This document shows, one piece after another, positions 1-8,367 of a DNA stretch of 64,000 bases (within the stretch, counting starts at the first letter, position 1; each line of letters starts with the position of its first letter). The position numbers were made by a program, and so were the translations under genes. This DNA comes from Eurosta solidaginis. Taxonomy: Eukaryota > Arthropoda > Insecta > Diptera > Tephritidae. The notes beneath the pieces are model-generated. The model was given only the letters and a program-made list of their open reading frames with translations. It did no database searches and was not told the origin of the DNA. The stretch lies in contig NC_090319.1 of NCBI RefSeq assembly GCF_040869045.1, positions 343,770,302-343,834,301 on the forward strand, given 5' to 3'.

Positions 1-1
1 T

Positions 2-190
2 GGTTGTCGGGCCACAGTTGTAACATCGAAGCTACACGATGATGTATCGGCTATACGAGTCACCGGCGCACCACATACACACGAACAAGAAATAAAAACA
101 GACAACCTTGTAGAATTAACACCGGATTTCATTGATGAACCTAAAGAAAGCTTCTTACGAATGGTGACATTGTTGAATGATCTTAAATAA
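2..190 (+). CDS. mod(mdg4): Terminal exon, C-terminal half of a FLYWCH zinc finger (mod(mdg4)-like), 5' partial
   Basis: The frame starting at base 2 is open from the window edge to TAA at 188-190, about 62 codons. It begins GCRATVVTS and continues to APHTHEQ, which is the second half of a FLYWCH finger: the third Cys in a C-R-A-x-V context, then the closing H-x-H. An acidic C-terminal tail ending LLNDLK follows. The first two Cys and the Y/W-x-C core must lie upstream of the window. FLYWCH fingers of this length at the very C-terminus are the hallmark of alternative 3' exons of the BTB chromatin/insulator gene mod(mdg4), where they provide isoform-specific protein contacts. The assignment to that gene is inferred from this exon plus the neighbouring finger exons. 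The common BTB part is not in the window. Confidence 0.6.
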   Translation, partial: GCRATVVTSKLHDDVSAIRVTGAPHTHEQEIKTDNLVELTPDFIDEPKESFLRMVTLLNDLK

Positions 191-393
191 GAATAAAGAA
201 CATGCAATATTGTATCTAAACATACAGGCTAATTTCTTTTAGTTGAATTTAGTAAACAAAAAAAAAATAATTATAAAAAGAAACAAATAAAATGTAGGGT
301 TTAGTTTGTTACTTTACTTTTTACGCTTATACTTTTTGAAAACTACATTAACTAATTCTCTGCCGTTTTTCATTTTCATTTAAATATTTGCAG

Positions 394-989
394 CTAAAAG
401 GACAACGGCATTGCCAAAAATCTTGGATGGCAAATACTATAACAACGTTCAACCAAATCGTAATACTATCGGTGGCATACAAGCTACATGTACCACGTGT
501 TTGGGCACCATATCCGGCACCACCAAGTCTACAGGCAATTTTCTTAGTCATATAAAACGTCGTCACAAGCAAATATTAAAAGCGTGTCAGTGGTATTGTC
601 AAACAAAAGTTCCACCGGCAAAGTTTACTGGCATATCAACAAGCGGTAGCATCGCTGATGCTACTTGTGGTGTGAGTCATAAACAATTGTCCGTATATCC
701 ATACAATGAAAATGCAAAGCAATTTCCTAAAAAAGAATTGCATAGTCATCATCATGACCAGTTCCATGCATCAATACCACCACCTGTACAACCGCTGCCG
801 CCGCCACCACCACATAATCGTAACATTCACGAACAATATGTAACAGCCGCATCTACTATATGGCCAACATCTTTGGCCGAAGCTTCAACAAATTGTATTA
901 ACGCGTCAACAGGTGGCATGCTTTATAGAAAAACAAAGGGTGACCAGGGGAGCGACCAACCGAATGGCCGTTTAATAAATAAAAAATAA
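394..989 (+). CDS. Alternative terminal exon encoding a BED-like zinc finger and a low-complexity tail
   Basis: A good acceptor (pyrimidine-rich tract, then CAG at 391-393) opens the frame with two bases (CT) completing a split codon; the frame then runs to TAA at 987-989, about 198 residues. Near the start is CTTC, and after about 23 residues comes HIKRRH, a Cys2-His2 pattern spaced like a BED finger, a DNA-binding fold also used by hAT transposases. The middle has a His-rich stretch and a PPPPPP run, and the end is basic. No ATG lies at the start, so it is read as a splice-in exon rather than a separate gene. AATAAATAAA overlaps the 3' end at 974-983 and another AATAAA lies near 1037. The acceptor phase equals that of the two minus-strand finger exons at 5477 and 6423. 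Membership of the mod(mdg4)-like locus is inferred; a standalone BED protein is the alternative. Confidence 0.5.
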
Positions 990-1146
990 AAGTAAATGGC
1001 AGCGTTCCGAAAACATAAAAAAACCAAAAGTTTCATAATAAACTTATTCGGTGTCAATGGTAAGAATGCAAGTTTATTTTAAGCTTTTGTATCGTAAATG
1101 AAGTAGGGCAATTAGCACGTTTCAGAAGTAGAATTTAGTAACTTTT

Positions 1147-1257
1147 AGATATATATAAAAATCAAATTCTGTGTGTGCTCGCTATGGAAACGTATTTCCC
1201 ACACTTCAAGCATCACCAAATTTTGGCTATAGGTTCCTTCGATCAACACGAAGGTTT
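1147..1257 (+). repeat. Copy of a Helitron-type 5' end
   Basis: About 110 bases starting ATATATATAAAAATCAAATT and ending in the GAAGG of 'CACGAAGGTTT' repeat almost base for base at 1739-1852. The AT run followed by AAAATCAAATT and a GTGTG block resembles the 5' end of insect Helitrons. No coding sequence follows directly. Confidence 0.5.
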
Positions 1258-1720
1258 CAGGCTAAAAATAATTTCGATATATAAAAGGGGTGTGGCACTT
1301 CCCATTCAAATGTAATCTTTGTTACTGCATAACTCTGAAGGTATACAAGTCATAACATTAAAATTCAGTAAGGAGTTATATGAGGTCAATCCCTAACACC
1401 ACCAAGAAAATGTGGAATTAGGAAAAAGGGGGCGTGGCACCTGCCATACAAATGGAATATTCATACTGCATATCTCTGGATGTAATAATGGTAGGATAAT
1501 GAAAACTGGTAAGGAGCTATATGACGTTAAGTCATAACACGCCCTTGGGAAAAAAGGGGCGTGACCGCTTCCCTACAAATGGGATTTTTCAGAACTATAG
1601 CTGCCGTACAAACTTAGGTTATTTTAACACCTAAAGTTTGACTGCATTGTTGAGTTTGGATGTTATTCCTTTTGGATGTTTAGTAATCTGCCGCCGTTAA
1701 AAAAATTTGTTAGCTTCAGT
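1258..1720. repeat. Non-coding dispersed repeat with GGCGTGG motifs
   Basis: No gene is visible. GGGGTGTGGCACTTCCC, GGGGGCGTGGCACCTGCC and GGGGCGTGACCGCTTCCC recur about every 130 bases, each followed by CATAACTCTG-like text. The same style of sequence recurs at 2690-2990 and 55670-56110. It looks like the interior of an old dispersed element of unknown class. Confidence 0.45.
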
Positions 1721-1728
1721 CTATCTAT

Positions 1729-2343
1729 ATCTACATATATATATATTTATAAAAATCAAATTATGTGTGTGTGTTCCCTATGGAAACGTATTTCCCACAC
1801 TTCAATCATCACCAAATTTCGGCTTTAGGTTCCTTCAATCAAGACGAAGGTTTTTCATATTTCAGAATTAAGAATTTTAAATTTAATTTTTTTTGCTAGC
1901 TCCCAAAAATGATCATGTTAACAAAATCAACGATCGCATTCAAAAGCAAATTCCTGGTACCATTCAATTTTAAGCACTTACAATTTCATGTACGCCTCGC
2001 TTTTCCACTTACAATGAACAAAGCACAAGGACAATCGCTTACTGTTGCAGGATTAAATTTAGAGAGTCCATGCTTTTCTCATGGGCCATGACCAGTTATA
2101 TGTTGCTTGCTCTAGAGTTGGAACGCCAAAAAATTTGTTTATCTTTGCACCGAACGAAAAAACCAAAAATATTGTGTACCCACATGCATTACAATAAGAT
2201 ACAATAATAAAATGTTTTAAACGAAAATTTCACCAAATATGCGTACAAAATTCAACTCAATTTACAGAACAATAAACTAAACAGAAAAATAACGCAACAT
2301 TCATTCGATATCGGGCGGTACAACGTATGCCGGGTAAAGCTAG
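1729..2343 (+). mobile_element. Degenerate Helitron remnant
   Basis: The left part (about 1729-1852) carries the 5'-end-like block that also occurs at 1147-1257. The middle holds the last ~95 codons of a Pif1-like helicase. The right side ends in a G/C-rich stem-like stretch and CGGGTAAAGCTAG at 2331-2343, consistent with the CTAG-type 3' terminus of rolling-circle Helitrons. Helitrons insert without target duplication, and none is seen. Most of the Rep/helicase body is missing, so this copy is non-autonomous. Confidence 0.6.
1909..2197 (+). pseudogene. Helitron Pif1-like helicase, C-terminal fragment, frameshifted
   Basis: From 1909 the translation contains VRLAFPLTMNKAQGQSL and AGLNLESPCFSHG, the conserved C-terminal helicase motif of Helitron RepHel proteins in the SF1/Pif1 family. 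Near 2085 the frame shifts; the next frame resumes with DQLYVACSRVGTPKNL and continues to VYPHALQ before TAA at 2195-2197. Residue order across the shift is right, so it is one decayed gene end. The upstream Walker motifs and Rep domain are absent. Confidence 0.75.
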
Positions 2344-2974
2344 TATGTATAACATAAATCTAGTTCTGGGTATACTTTTTCAGTTTGGTCGCCGAACAAA
2401 CTTCTGCCAATACTTTATGTGAGGTGATTAAACCAGATTTCTCCATGCAACCACCCTATTATTAATTGTATGGGCTATATTTTATTGGCCTTTTTGGCAT
2501 ATAAATACAACTTTTTAAACGCTCCAATTTATAAGGAGCTGTCGTTATTTGCCCATAAGAATACTACAGAAATCCTTACCATATTAATCTAATTGAAATA
2601 CGTGAATACCGTAAATATAACTGAAATAAATGAAGTCGAGTTGTGGCTCCAGAAACGTTGGGAAATGCATTGTAAGAAAGGGGCAGTGTAACGCCCATTT
2701 TTAAAGATATGATTTTTTTCCCAGGAATTTTATAATGGCACAAAATACGATTCGTACAAAACTATTTTTCGCTAAGATTTAACTTATTATTTTTGCCTAC
2801 GACCCTTTTAAAAATCTTTTATATAAAAGTGGGCGTGGTCTTTAACCGATCTCGTCCATTTTTTCTAGAAATATTTCCTGCTATAGGGAAAATTTGTGTA
2901 CCCAATTTTATTACCGTTAATTTTTCTTCGAGTTATGGCTCCCGAAACTTAGAAAATTGCTTAGTCATAAAAGG
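2344..2974. repeat. Unassigned AT-rich DNA, ending in a dispersed repeat shared with 56008-56100
   Basis: No gene is visible. Bases 2890-2982 (GTGTACCCAATTTTATTACC, then CTTCGAGTTATGGCTCCCG and GTCATAAAAGGGGC) match the reverse complement of 56008-56100 closely, so one dispersed element is present in both places in opposite orientation. AGTGGGCGTGGTC at about 2827 is the same motif family as at 1260-1720. Confidence 0.5.
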
Positions 2975-2975
2975 G

Positions 2976-3336
2976 GCGGTAGGTATGCCTGTGTAAGAGG
3001 CGACTAAAATACCAAATAGATTCAAGAGGTTGTGCAGCGCAACCCTTTCAAGGGGTTGCCAGCGCAATATATAGCTTCTCCAAACCCAATTGTCAACCTC
3101 ACCTATCCGTGGCGAATCATGTTTCATTAACAACCGAGTCTGGGGACCCGGAACTCCTCATGGGTCTAGGGGGTGGGATGGCGGTATGGCCTAGAAGGTC
3201 GAATGTGGTCATATCACATCATTCCCGAGATGGTCGGGCTTGGTACCGGATCTGCATCCGGTGAAGAACCATCAACATCGATAACCCTCTCCAAGACCTT
3301 CGGGGAGTGTCCTTATCGCTACAACTACAACAAAAA
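2976..3336 (+). mobile_element. SINE-like retroposon family 1, 5'-truncated copy
   Basis: It begins at GGTAGGTATGCCTG and runs through GAGGCGACTAAAATACC, GCTTCTCCAAACCCAATTG, CCCGAGATGGTCGGGCTTGG and CGGGGAGTGTCCTTATCGC into a (CAA)-type tail. The same unit is found at 3894-4292, 4526-4729, 52264-52682 and, reversed, 56355-56769. It is non-coding and about 400 bp when full length. The first ~45 bases of the family are missing here. Similar length, shared 3' end and dispersed copies argue for a SINE; an RNA polymerase III promoter is not clearly recognisable. Confidence 0.7.
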
Positions 3337-3893
3337 CATCGAATCCTTTCCAAACCTTATTATAAACAAGAATAAAGATATGTGGGATATGTCATTCGCC
3401 ATGGTGATGGTAGCATGCTCCGCCTACCACACCGAAGCTCTTAGGTTCTTCAACTCCCGGGCAAAGTAACATCAAAAATTTGTTCAATTAGAATACAGTT
3501 TTTCTAAGCGGGGTAGCAGTGATTTGGCACCAACTCCGAGTGTTTTGCTGCCGTGAAGAGCTTATCAGTAAAATTTCATCTGCCTTGCAGATGCCGTCCG
3601 GAGTCGGCATAACACATGTAGGTCCCGTCACTCTAGTTCGTAGGGAAACGTAAAAAGGAGCACGGCACAAGCCGGAATAGAAGCTCGGCCTAAATCTCTT
3701 TGGAAGTAAATCGCGCAAAGTATGTATTTCGCATGTCGATACATGTGTGTAGCATACCAAACTAGATCAATATTTATGCTAGAATAAATCCGAAAAATTA
3801 GCATCGAATTTCATAACATGCTTCAAGATTTTCAACGCAATTTCAGGCTCGTAATAAAAAAATTTAAAGTCACTAATGCTACCAGGGAGCATA
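3337..3893. other. Unassigned stretch between two SINE copies
   Basis: No recognised gene. A minus-strand open frame of 90 codons (3488-3760) contains a Cys-rich segment and ends QITATPLRKTVF, but matches no domain I know. The sequence has the look of transposon untranslated DNA. The stretch separates two direct copies of the family-1 SINE. Confidence 0.35.
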
Positions 3894-4292
3894 CCCACAG
3901 CGGGTTAGGGGGTTAGAATATACCCGCGGTAGGTATGGCTGTCGTAAGAGGCGACTAAAATACCGGATTCAAGGGGTTTGTGTAGCGCAGCCCTTTCAGG
4001 TTGCCAGCGCAAAACATAGCTTCTCCAAACCCAATTGTCAACCTCGCCTACCAGTGGCGAATCCTGTTTCATTAACAGCCGAGGCTTGGCGACCCTGAAC
4101 TCCTCATGGATCTAGGAGGTGGGATGGCCTAGAAGGTCGCATGTGGTCATAAGAAATCGTTCCCGAGATGGTCGGGCTTGGTAGCGGAACGTACCGGATC
4201 TGCGTCCGGCAAAGGACCATCAACTCAATAACACTCCCCAAGACCTACGGGGAGTGTCCTTATCGCTACAACAACAACAACAAACAGGGACC
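3894..4292 (+). mobile_element. SINE-like retroposon family 1, near full-length copy
   Basis: It starts at the family 5' end (CAGCGGGTTAGGGGGTTAG, then AATATACCCGCGG) and finishes CTACAACAACAACAACAA. CAGGGA occurs just before the start and again just after the tail, a possible short target duplication. It keeps all internal blocks of the family, with point differences from the 2976 and 52264 copies. Confidence 0.75.
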
Positions 4293-4525
4293 ATAGAAAA
4301 CAAATCAAATGGTATTGTACAAAATGATGGAAAAGATTGAAAATTTGATGGCATTCTTGTGAAACATTTTAGAATTGATATGGACATTAGTCAGACTGGT
4401 TTTCGTACTTCGAATGTCGGACTTTTGAATGAATACGACGTCACCAAATTAAACGATTCAGCATAATAAAATATATACAAATATCTATTCTTGTGTCAAA
4501 ATAAATGATAGATACAAAACAGATT
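4293..4525. other. Short AT-rich spacer between SINE copies
   Basis: Nothing recognisable. It is AT-rich sequence without a convincing coding frame. Confidence 0.3.
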
Positions 4526-4729
4526 TAAAAACTCCCGTGAGGGGGTCTGAATATACCCGCGGTAGGTATGCCTGTTGTAAATCGTCCCCGAGATGGTCGG
4601 GCTAGCACCTTAATGGTGCTGTGTTACCGGAGCGTACCGGATCTGTATCCGGCAAAGGACCATCACATCGATAACACTCCCCAAAGCCTTCGGGGGGTAA
4701 CCATATCGGTACAACAACAACAACAGCTT
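4526..4729 (+). mobile_element. SINE-like retroposon family 1, internally deleted copy
   Basis: The 5' end (GAGGGGGTCTGAATATACCC) and the 3' half (CCCGAGATGGTCGGGCTAGC to ACAACAACAACAAC) are joined directly after CCTGTTGTAAATCGTC. About 200 bases of the middle are missing compared with the copies at 3894 and 52264. It could be a short subfamily or a single deletion. Confidence 0.7.
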
Positions 4730-5062
4730 TTAAAACTTATAAAAGTATTGCCTGAATAACAAAACAATTTAAATATTAAGGATTCGCTTTTGCTTTGATT
4801 GAGTATGAGTTTGCAAAAACGATATCGTCTTTCTTCTTTTTGTTAAGAAAACTGTCATCTGAACTCTGGTTTGTTTATAGTCTTGAATTTTCATAACTTA
4901 TTGGTTTATAAAAAAATATGGTTTTCTCTGATGGCTTGCAACAAATAGTTACTGATTATCGAAGTTAGTAAAAATGTGACCACATTAAAACTTCTAGGCC
5001 AAACCAGGAACTATTAAAGTAAAATTTAAAATTCTCTTTGTTGAAATGTATAATAAATTGAT
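4730..5062. other. Spacer 3' of the minus-strand FLYWCH exon
   Basis: AT-rich, with no gene or repeat recognised. It should hold the 3' untranslated region and polyadenylation site of the minus-strand exon ending at 5063. No canonical AATAAA stands out on the minus strand just after the stop. Confidence 0.3.
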
Positions 5063-5477
5063 TTAAACAGGATCTGTTGGCTCGCATTGTAATTTACCAA
5101 CATTTTGACCTATTGAACTGAATTTTTTGTAAATTAACAAACCAGCATGTCGCGCCACAGCAATACGCTGACCGTCTCCATTATGATTGTGAACATCTTG
5201 AAATAAAAAGAAAAACGTAAATCCATTAATTACAAAACTATAAGATAATATAAATGTATCTTACCATTCGTTACGTATAGATCATCACCGATAGTCTTTA
5301 ATCGACTACGACATTTTTTGGAACGGTTATGTATACATTCCCAATACACCTTGTCAGAGTTTCTACCATAACGCTTTAAATTTGAGCGATATATAAAATC
5401 GTTAATCGCTAGCAGCGTACCACCCTTACGGCTGATAATAAATAATTGTGGGCCACAATTTCGCACATGCTGCATAA
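5063..5477 (-). CDS. mod(mdg4): Antisense terminal exon pair encoding a complete FLYWCH zinc finger (mod(mdg4)-like)
   Basis: On the minus strand an acceptor (TTCTTACAG) ends at 5478, and the exon opens with two bases (TT) of a split codon. The first part reads MQHVRNCGPQLFIISRKGG, then DFIYRSN, VYWEC, KCRSRL and LYVTN: the F-L-Y-W-C portion of a FLYWCH finger. It stops at a GTAAGA donor (exon end 5265). A 68-base intron (5264-5197) ends TTTTTATTTCAAG, and the second exon begins in phase with VHNHNGDG, supplying the two closing His; translation ends at TAA 5065-5063. So the finger is complete only when spliced. The strand is opposite to the finger exons at 1-989, while the acceptor phase is the same. 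Function inferred: isoform-specific C-terminus of a BTB-FLYWCH chromatin protein. Confidence 0.72.
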
Positions 5478-5761
5478 CTGTAAGAACATTTTGTGAAAAG
5501 CATATTTATCATAAATTATGCAACAATAATTACATACATAGATACTGCTGTAAAAGTAACAAATATCCTGAATTTAAATTTTTTTTCATGATTATTATTG
5601 AAAAAAAAAGAAACATAAATAGTACTACAGTTTTATTCACGACTCTTTTGTTAAAGGCACTATATGATCATTCAATTCACATATTTAATTATTGATAAAA
5701 ACAGGATTTGTTTTAAGCTAATTTAATTCAATTTCCACATATAATAGTGTTTAATAGAATA
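5478..5761. other. Spacer between the two antisense finger exons
   Basis: AT-rich. It contains the acceptor region of the exon at 5477 and the 3' flank of the exon ending at 5762, where the minus strand has ATTAAA near 5750 as a possible polyadenylation signal. No other gene is seen. Confidence 0.4.
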
Positions 5762-6423
5762 CTATTTATTTTTGCCTAAAAGCGCTTTCTGTAAGCGTCT
5801 TTTAATTTTTTCACGAAAATCATGTGTGTCTGCTACACTTGCTCCATCCTCCGTCTCAATTTGATCTACCGTATATTCTTGTAAATCATTTATTTCCGCA
5901 GCAGATTCTGACACTTGTACCTCATACTCATCAATTACAGTTTCTTCATCTATATCATCAGCCGGCTCAAACACTACAGATGTTACACTTTTATCTGTAG
6001 CTTGCATGAAATGTATATGATCTCCATCCAAAGGATAAACACGCTTTTGATCACATACAACACGAACCTTGCATTCTTGCATATTTTCCTTAAAACAACA
6101 TTGGAATATTGAGTATTGTCCACGTCGAAATATAAAACGGAAATGATGGCTTTCATATATGAGCTTCATACCACCTTTTGTTGTTGAAGCGTATATTACT
6201 GGTTCGCCGGGTCCATTTTGTAAGGCCAACAAGATTTTGTCAATCAATTTTTTATCATCCTTCTTCGGGAGCTTAGGGCGTGGACCACGTTTGCGTGGTA
6301 CTTCAAGTTTTGCCTGCTCGTTCTTGGTAGTTGCTTCAATCTGGCTACCACTGGCTTGTGGCTCATTATAAGCTGGAGAAGCATGAAGTAGTCCCCCTGG
6401 TGACTGCCCGGAACTTGTCGTTG
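5762..6423 (-). CDS. mod(mdg4): Antisense terminal exon encoding a basic linker and a divergent FLYWCH finger (mod(mdg4)-like)
   Basis: A minus-strand acceptor (GTACTTTTGCAG) ends at 6424. The exon starts with two bases (CA) of a split codon and stays open for about 219 codons to TAA at 5764-5762. Order: Ser/Gly/Pro-rich start; a basic proline-containing patch (VPRKRGPRPKLPKKDDKK) like an AT-hook or NLS; then a FLYWCH-type module with TTKGGMKLI, FRFIFRRGQY, FQCC, CKVRVVC and DHIHFM; then an acidic tail. The usual YW-x-C is IFQCC, so the finger is diverged although the metal ligands are present. There is no ATG near the front, as expected for an exon spliced to upstream coding sequence. It lies upstream, on the same strand, of the 5063-5477 exon pair. 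Confidence 0.7.
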
Positions 6424-6750
6424 CTGCAAAAGTACAGACCAGTTTTAGTTTTAAACGTATATATTTTGCTGATAAACAAATAGTACAAAATGGAAATAAA
6501 ACAACAGAAATCGCAATTGTGAGAAAAATATAAGTTTATTTATTTTAATGAGAAATGGTTGAAAATATGTGCAAAGATGATGTTTGTGCTTGTATCACGC
6601 GTCATACGTAATCGAATATTATTGCACATCCTTAAGAAATTTCAACCACTTAGCCGCTGTTTATATACAAATACTTTTGTTGCTCAAACTCGTTACTTAC
6701 AAGAAAAGCAGACGCGTATCGAGTTTATTATGCTCGGGGACTTGCTTCTA
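6424..6750. other. Spacer upstream of the antisense exon
   Basis: It contains the acceptor and branch region of the exon starting at 6423, then AT-rich DNA with no recognised gene. Short plus-strand frames here lack codon structure or domain similarity. Confidence 0.35.
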
Positions 6751-8199
6751 CCTATATGACACTACTTTGTTTTGTCGTGGATTCCAAACTGACCTTGTCG
6801 GAGCGTCAAATTACAGGAACAATATTGCACAAGAGAAAGCGAGGCCAATATTCCCCAAAAATTAATGATTTTGGCAAGTTATTAGCTGTGTTTTTTTTAT
6901 AGCTATAGACGTTTACGCTTAAACTTTATATGGACTGCTAAGCGTCAAACGTTAATTACACCTCTGAAATTGCTGTGCATAAAATTTGTCCTACTAAAGC
7001 CAGAGTCATTGGTGCCGTATGTCGTATCGCTGTATCCCTAACGTAATCAGCTGTCAATGTCTCCAGCTTAAAGCCGGAGTCATTGGTGCCGTATGTCGTA
7101 TCGCTGTATCCGTATCGCTAACGTAATCAGCTGTTTATCGTTACGACGGTAAACCAAAACCCAATTGGTTGGCTACGATACGGTTACGATCTTAGCGGCA
7201 CCAATAATCGATTGCATTGATTCTCATAAGGTTGGTCAAATCAGCTGTTATAAGGTTACCGATACGGTTACCGATAAAGGACCAATGTCTCCAGCTTAAA
7301 TTTCAATACGAATTATACTCAGATGTAACTGAAATATGTGTCTATGTTCCACCTCAACATTAATTATATGTTTCACCTCTAAAAATTGTGTGTATCCACT
7401 ATTAATCGTAACCGGTTCAGCTATATATTATACATTTTGGTCACCAGAAGTTTGTGTCTCCGATTTTAGGTACACCCTGTTCTGTAGCTAGTTATTTAAC
7501 CATTGCCACTAAATGGGACTCCTAAGCATTATATAAACGAGGATAAGCGTTTTTTTACGCGCAAACGTAAACGTAAACGAGTGTAAAAAAACAAGGCTAT
7601 TGATTACATTTAGAAATTTATTTTCCATACATTACTTTTTCACAATAGAAACAATGCATATAACACAGGAGCATTATATTGCGCTCTCCTAGTTCACATA
7701 TTTCACAAAAGTGAGGAGTTTATTTGTATATGTCCACAAAATTTTCAACCTAAAAACAAAATTTTCATTTGTCCGAAAAAATTAATAAAAAACAGCCAAA
7801 TGGAATGTCAGAAAAAATGGCCAGTTTGTATTTCGATAGGTTTTTTTGACATTCGGCTGTATTTTCTTTATTTTTTTCTGACAAATGAAAATTTTGTTTT
7901 TAGTTTGATAATTTTGTACATAATAACACAACTGAATTCAATTTTCTTGTGAAAAAGGTGAATCTTCGGAGACCGAAATCGTTTTTCCTTGTTACTTGCA
8001 TTGTTTTTTTTGTCGAAAATGTTAATAAAAAATAAAATGTTAAATGTAAACAAAAACTTGTCAAACTTACTAATTTTGGGGGGGAATAGTGGTCTCGTTT
8101 TCTCATGGTAGAAATAGTTTTTGTATTTTGAAGTCCCGATAAAGTTTCGTCAGTTTTTTAGTTTGGAATGCAATACAAAATAAAGTAGTGTCATATAGG
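6751..8199. mobile_element. TIR element family T1, copy 1 (TA target duplication)
   Basis: The left end CCTATATGACACTACTTTG (6751) matches the reverse complement of the right end (AAAGTAGTGTCATATAGG, ending 8199). A longer imperfect TIR of about 45 bases carries CCAAACTGAC inside. TA flanks both ends (6749-6750, 8200-8201), pointing to a TA-inserting DNA transposon class such as Tc1/mariner. No transposase is encoded. The right half (GCCAGTTTGTATTTCGATAG to CAGTTTTTTAGTTTGG) recurs at 10800-11180 and 23607-23850. A smaller inverted-repeat element lies inside at about 6998-7301. Confidence 0.65.
6998..7301. mobile_element. MITE nested in the T1 element, with an internal direct repeat
   Basis: The ends TAAAGCCAGAGTCATTGGT and ACCAATGTCTCCAGCTTA are inverted copies of each other. 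Inside, GAGTCATTGGTGCCGTATGT and the following CGTATCGCTGTATCC occur twice about 70 bases apart, and CAGCTGATTACG-type text recurs in both orientations. No ORF is present. Confidence 0.5.
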
Positions 8200-8367
8200 T
8201 ATAAAGGGCCCATTACTGATACTTAGCATAGACTTGACTGACTTGGCAACTTAGCCACGATATACTCCACTTAGCGCATACAATCTGGCATCATAATCAG
8301 CTGTTTTCCAGCTGTTATTTTATTGTGAAATTTTTGCTACAAAGTGGTGGTTTTTAAACTTAAGTTA

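Noticed and set aside
6559..6865. Plus-strand frames upstream of the antisense FLYWCH exon
   Set aside because: Two overlapping frames of chance composition, extending into the T1 TIR element.
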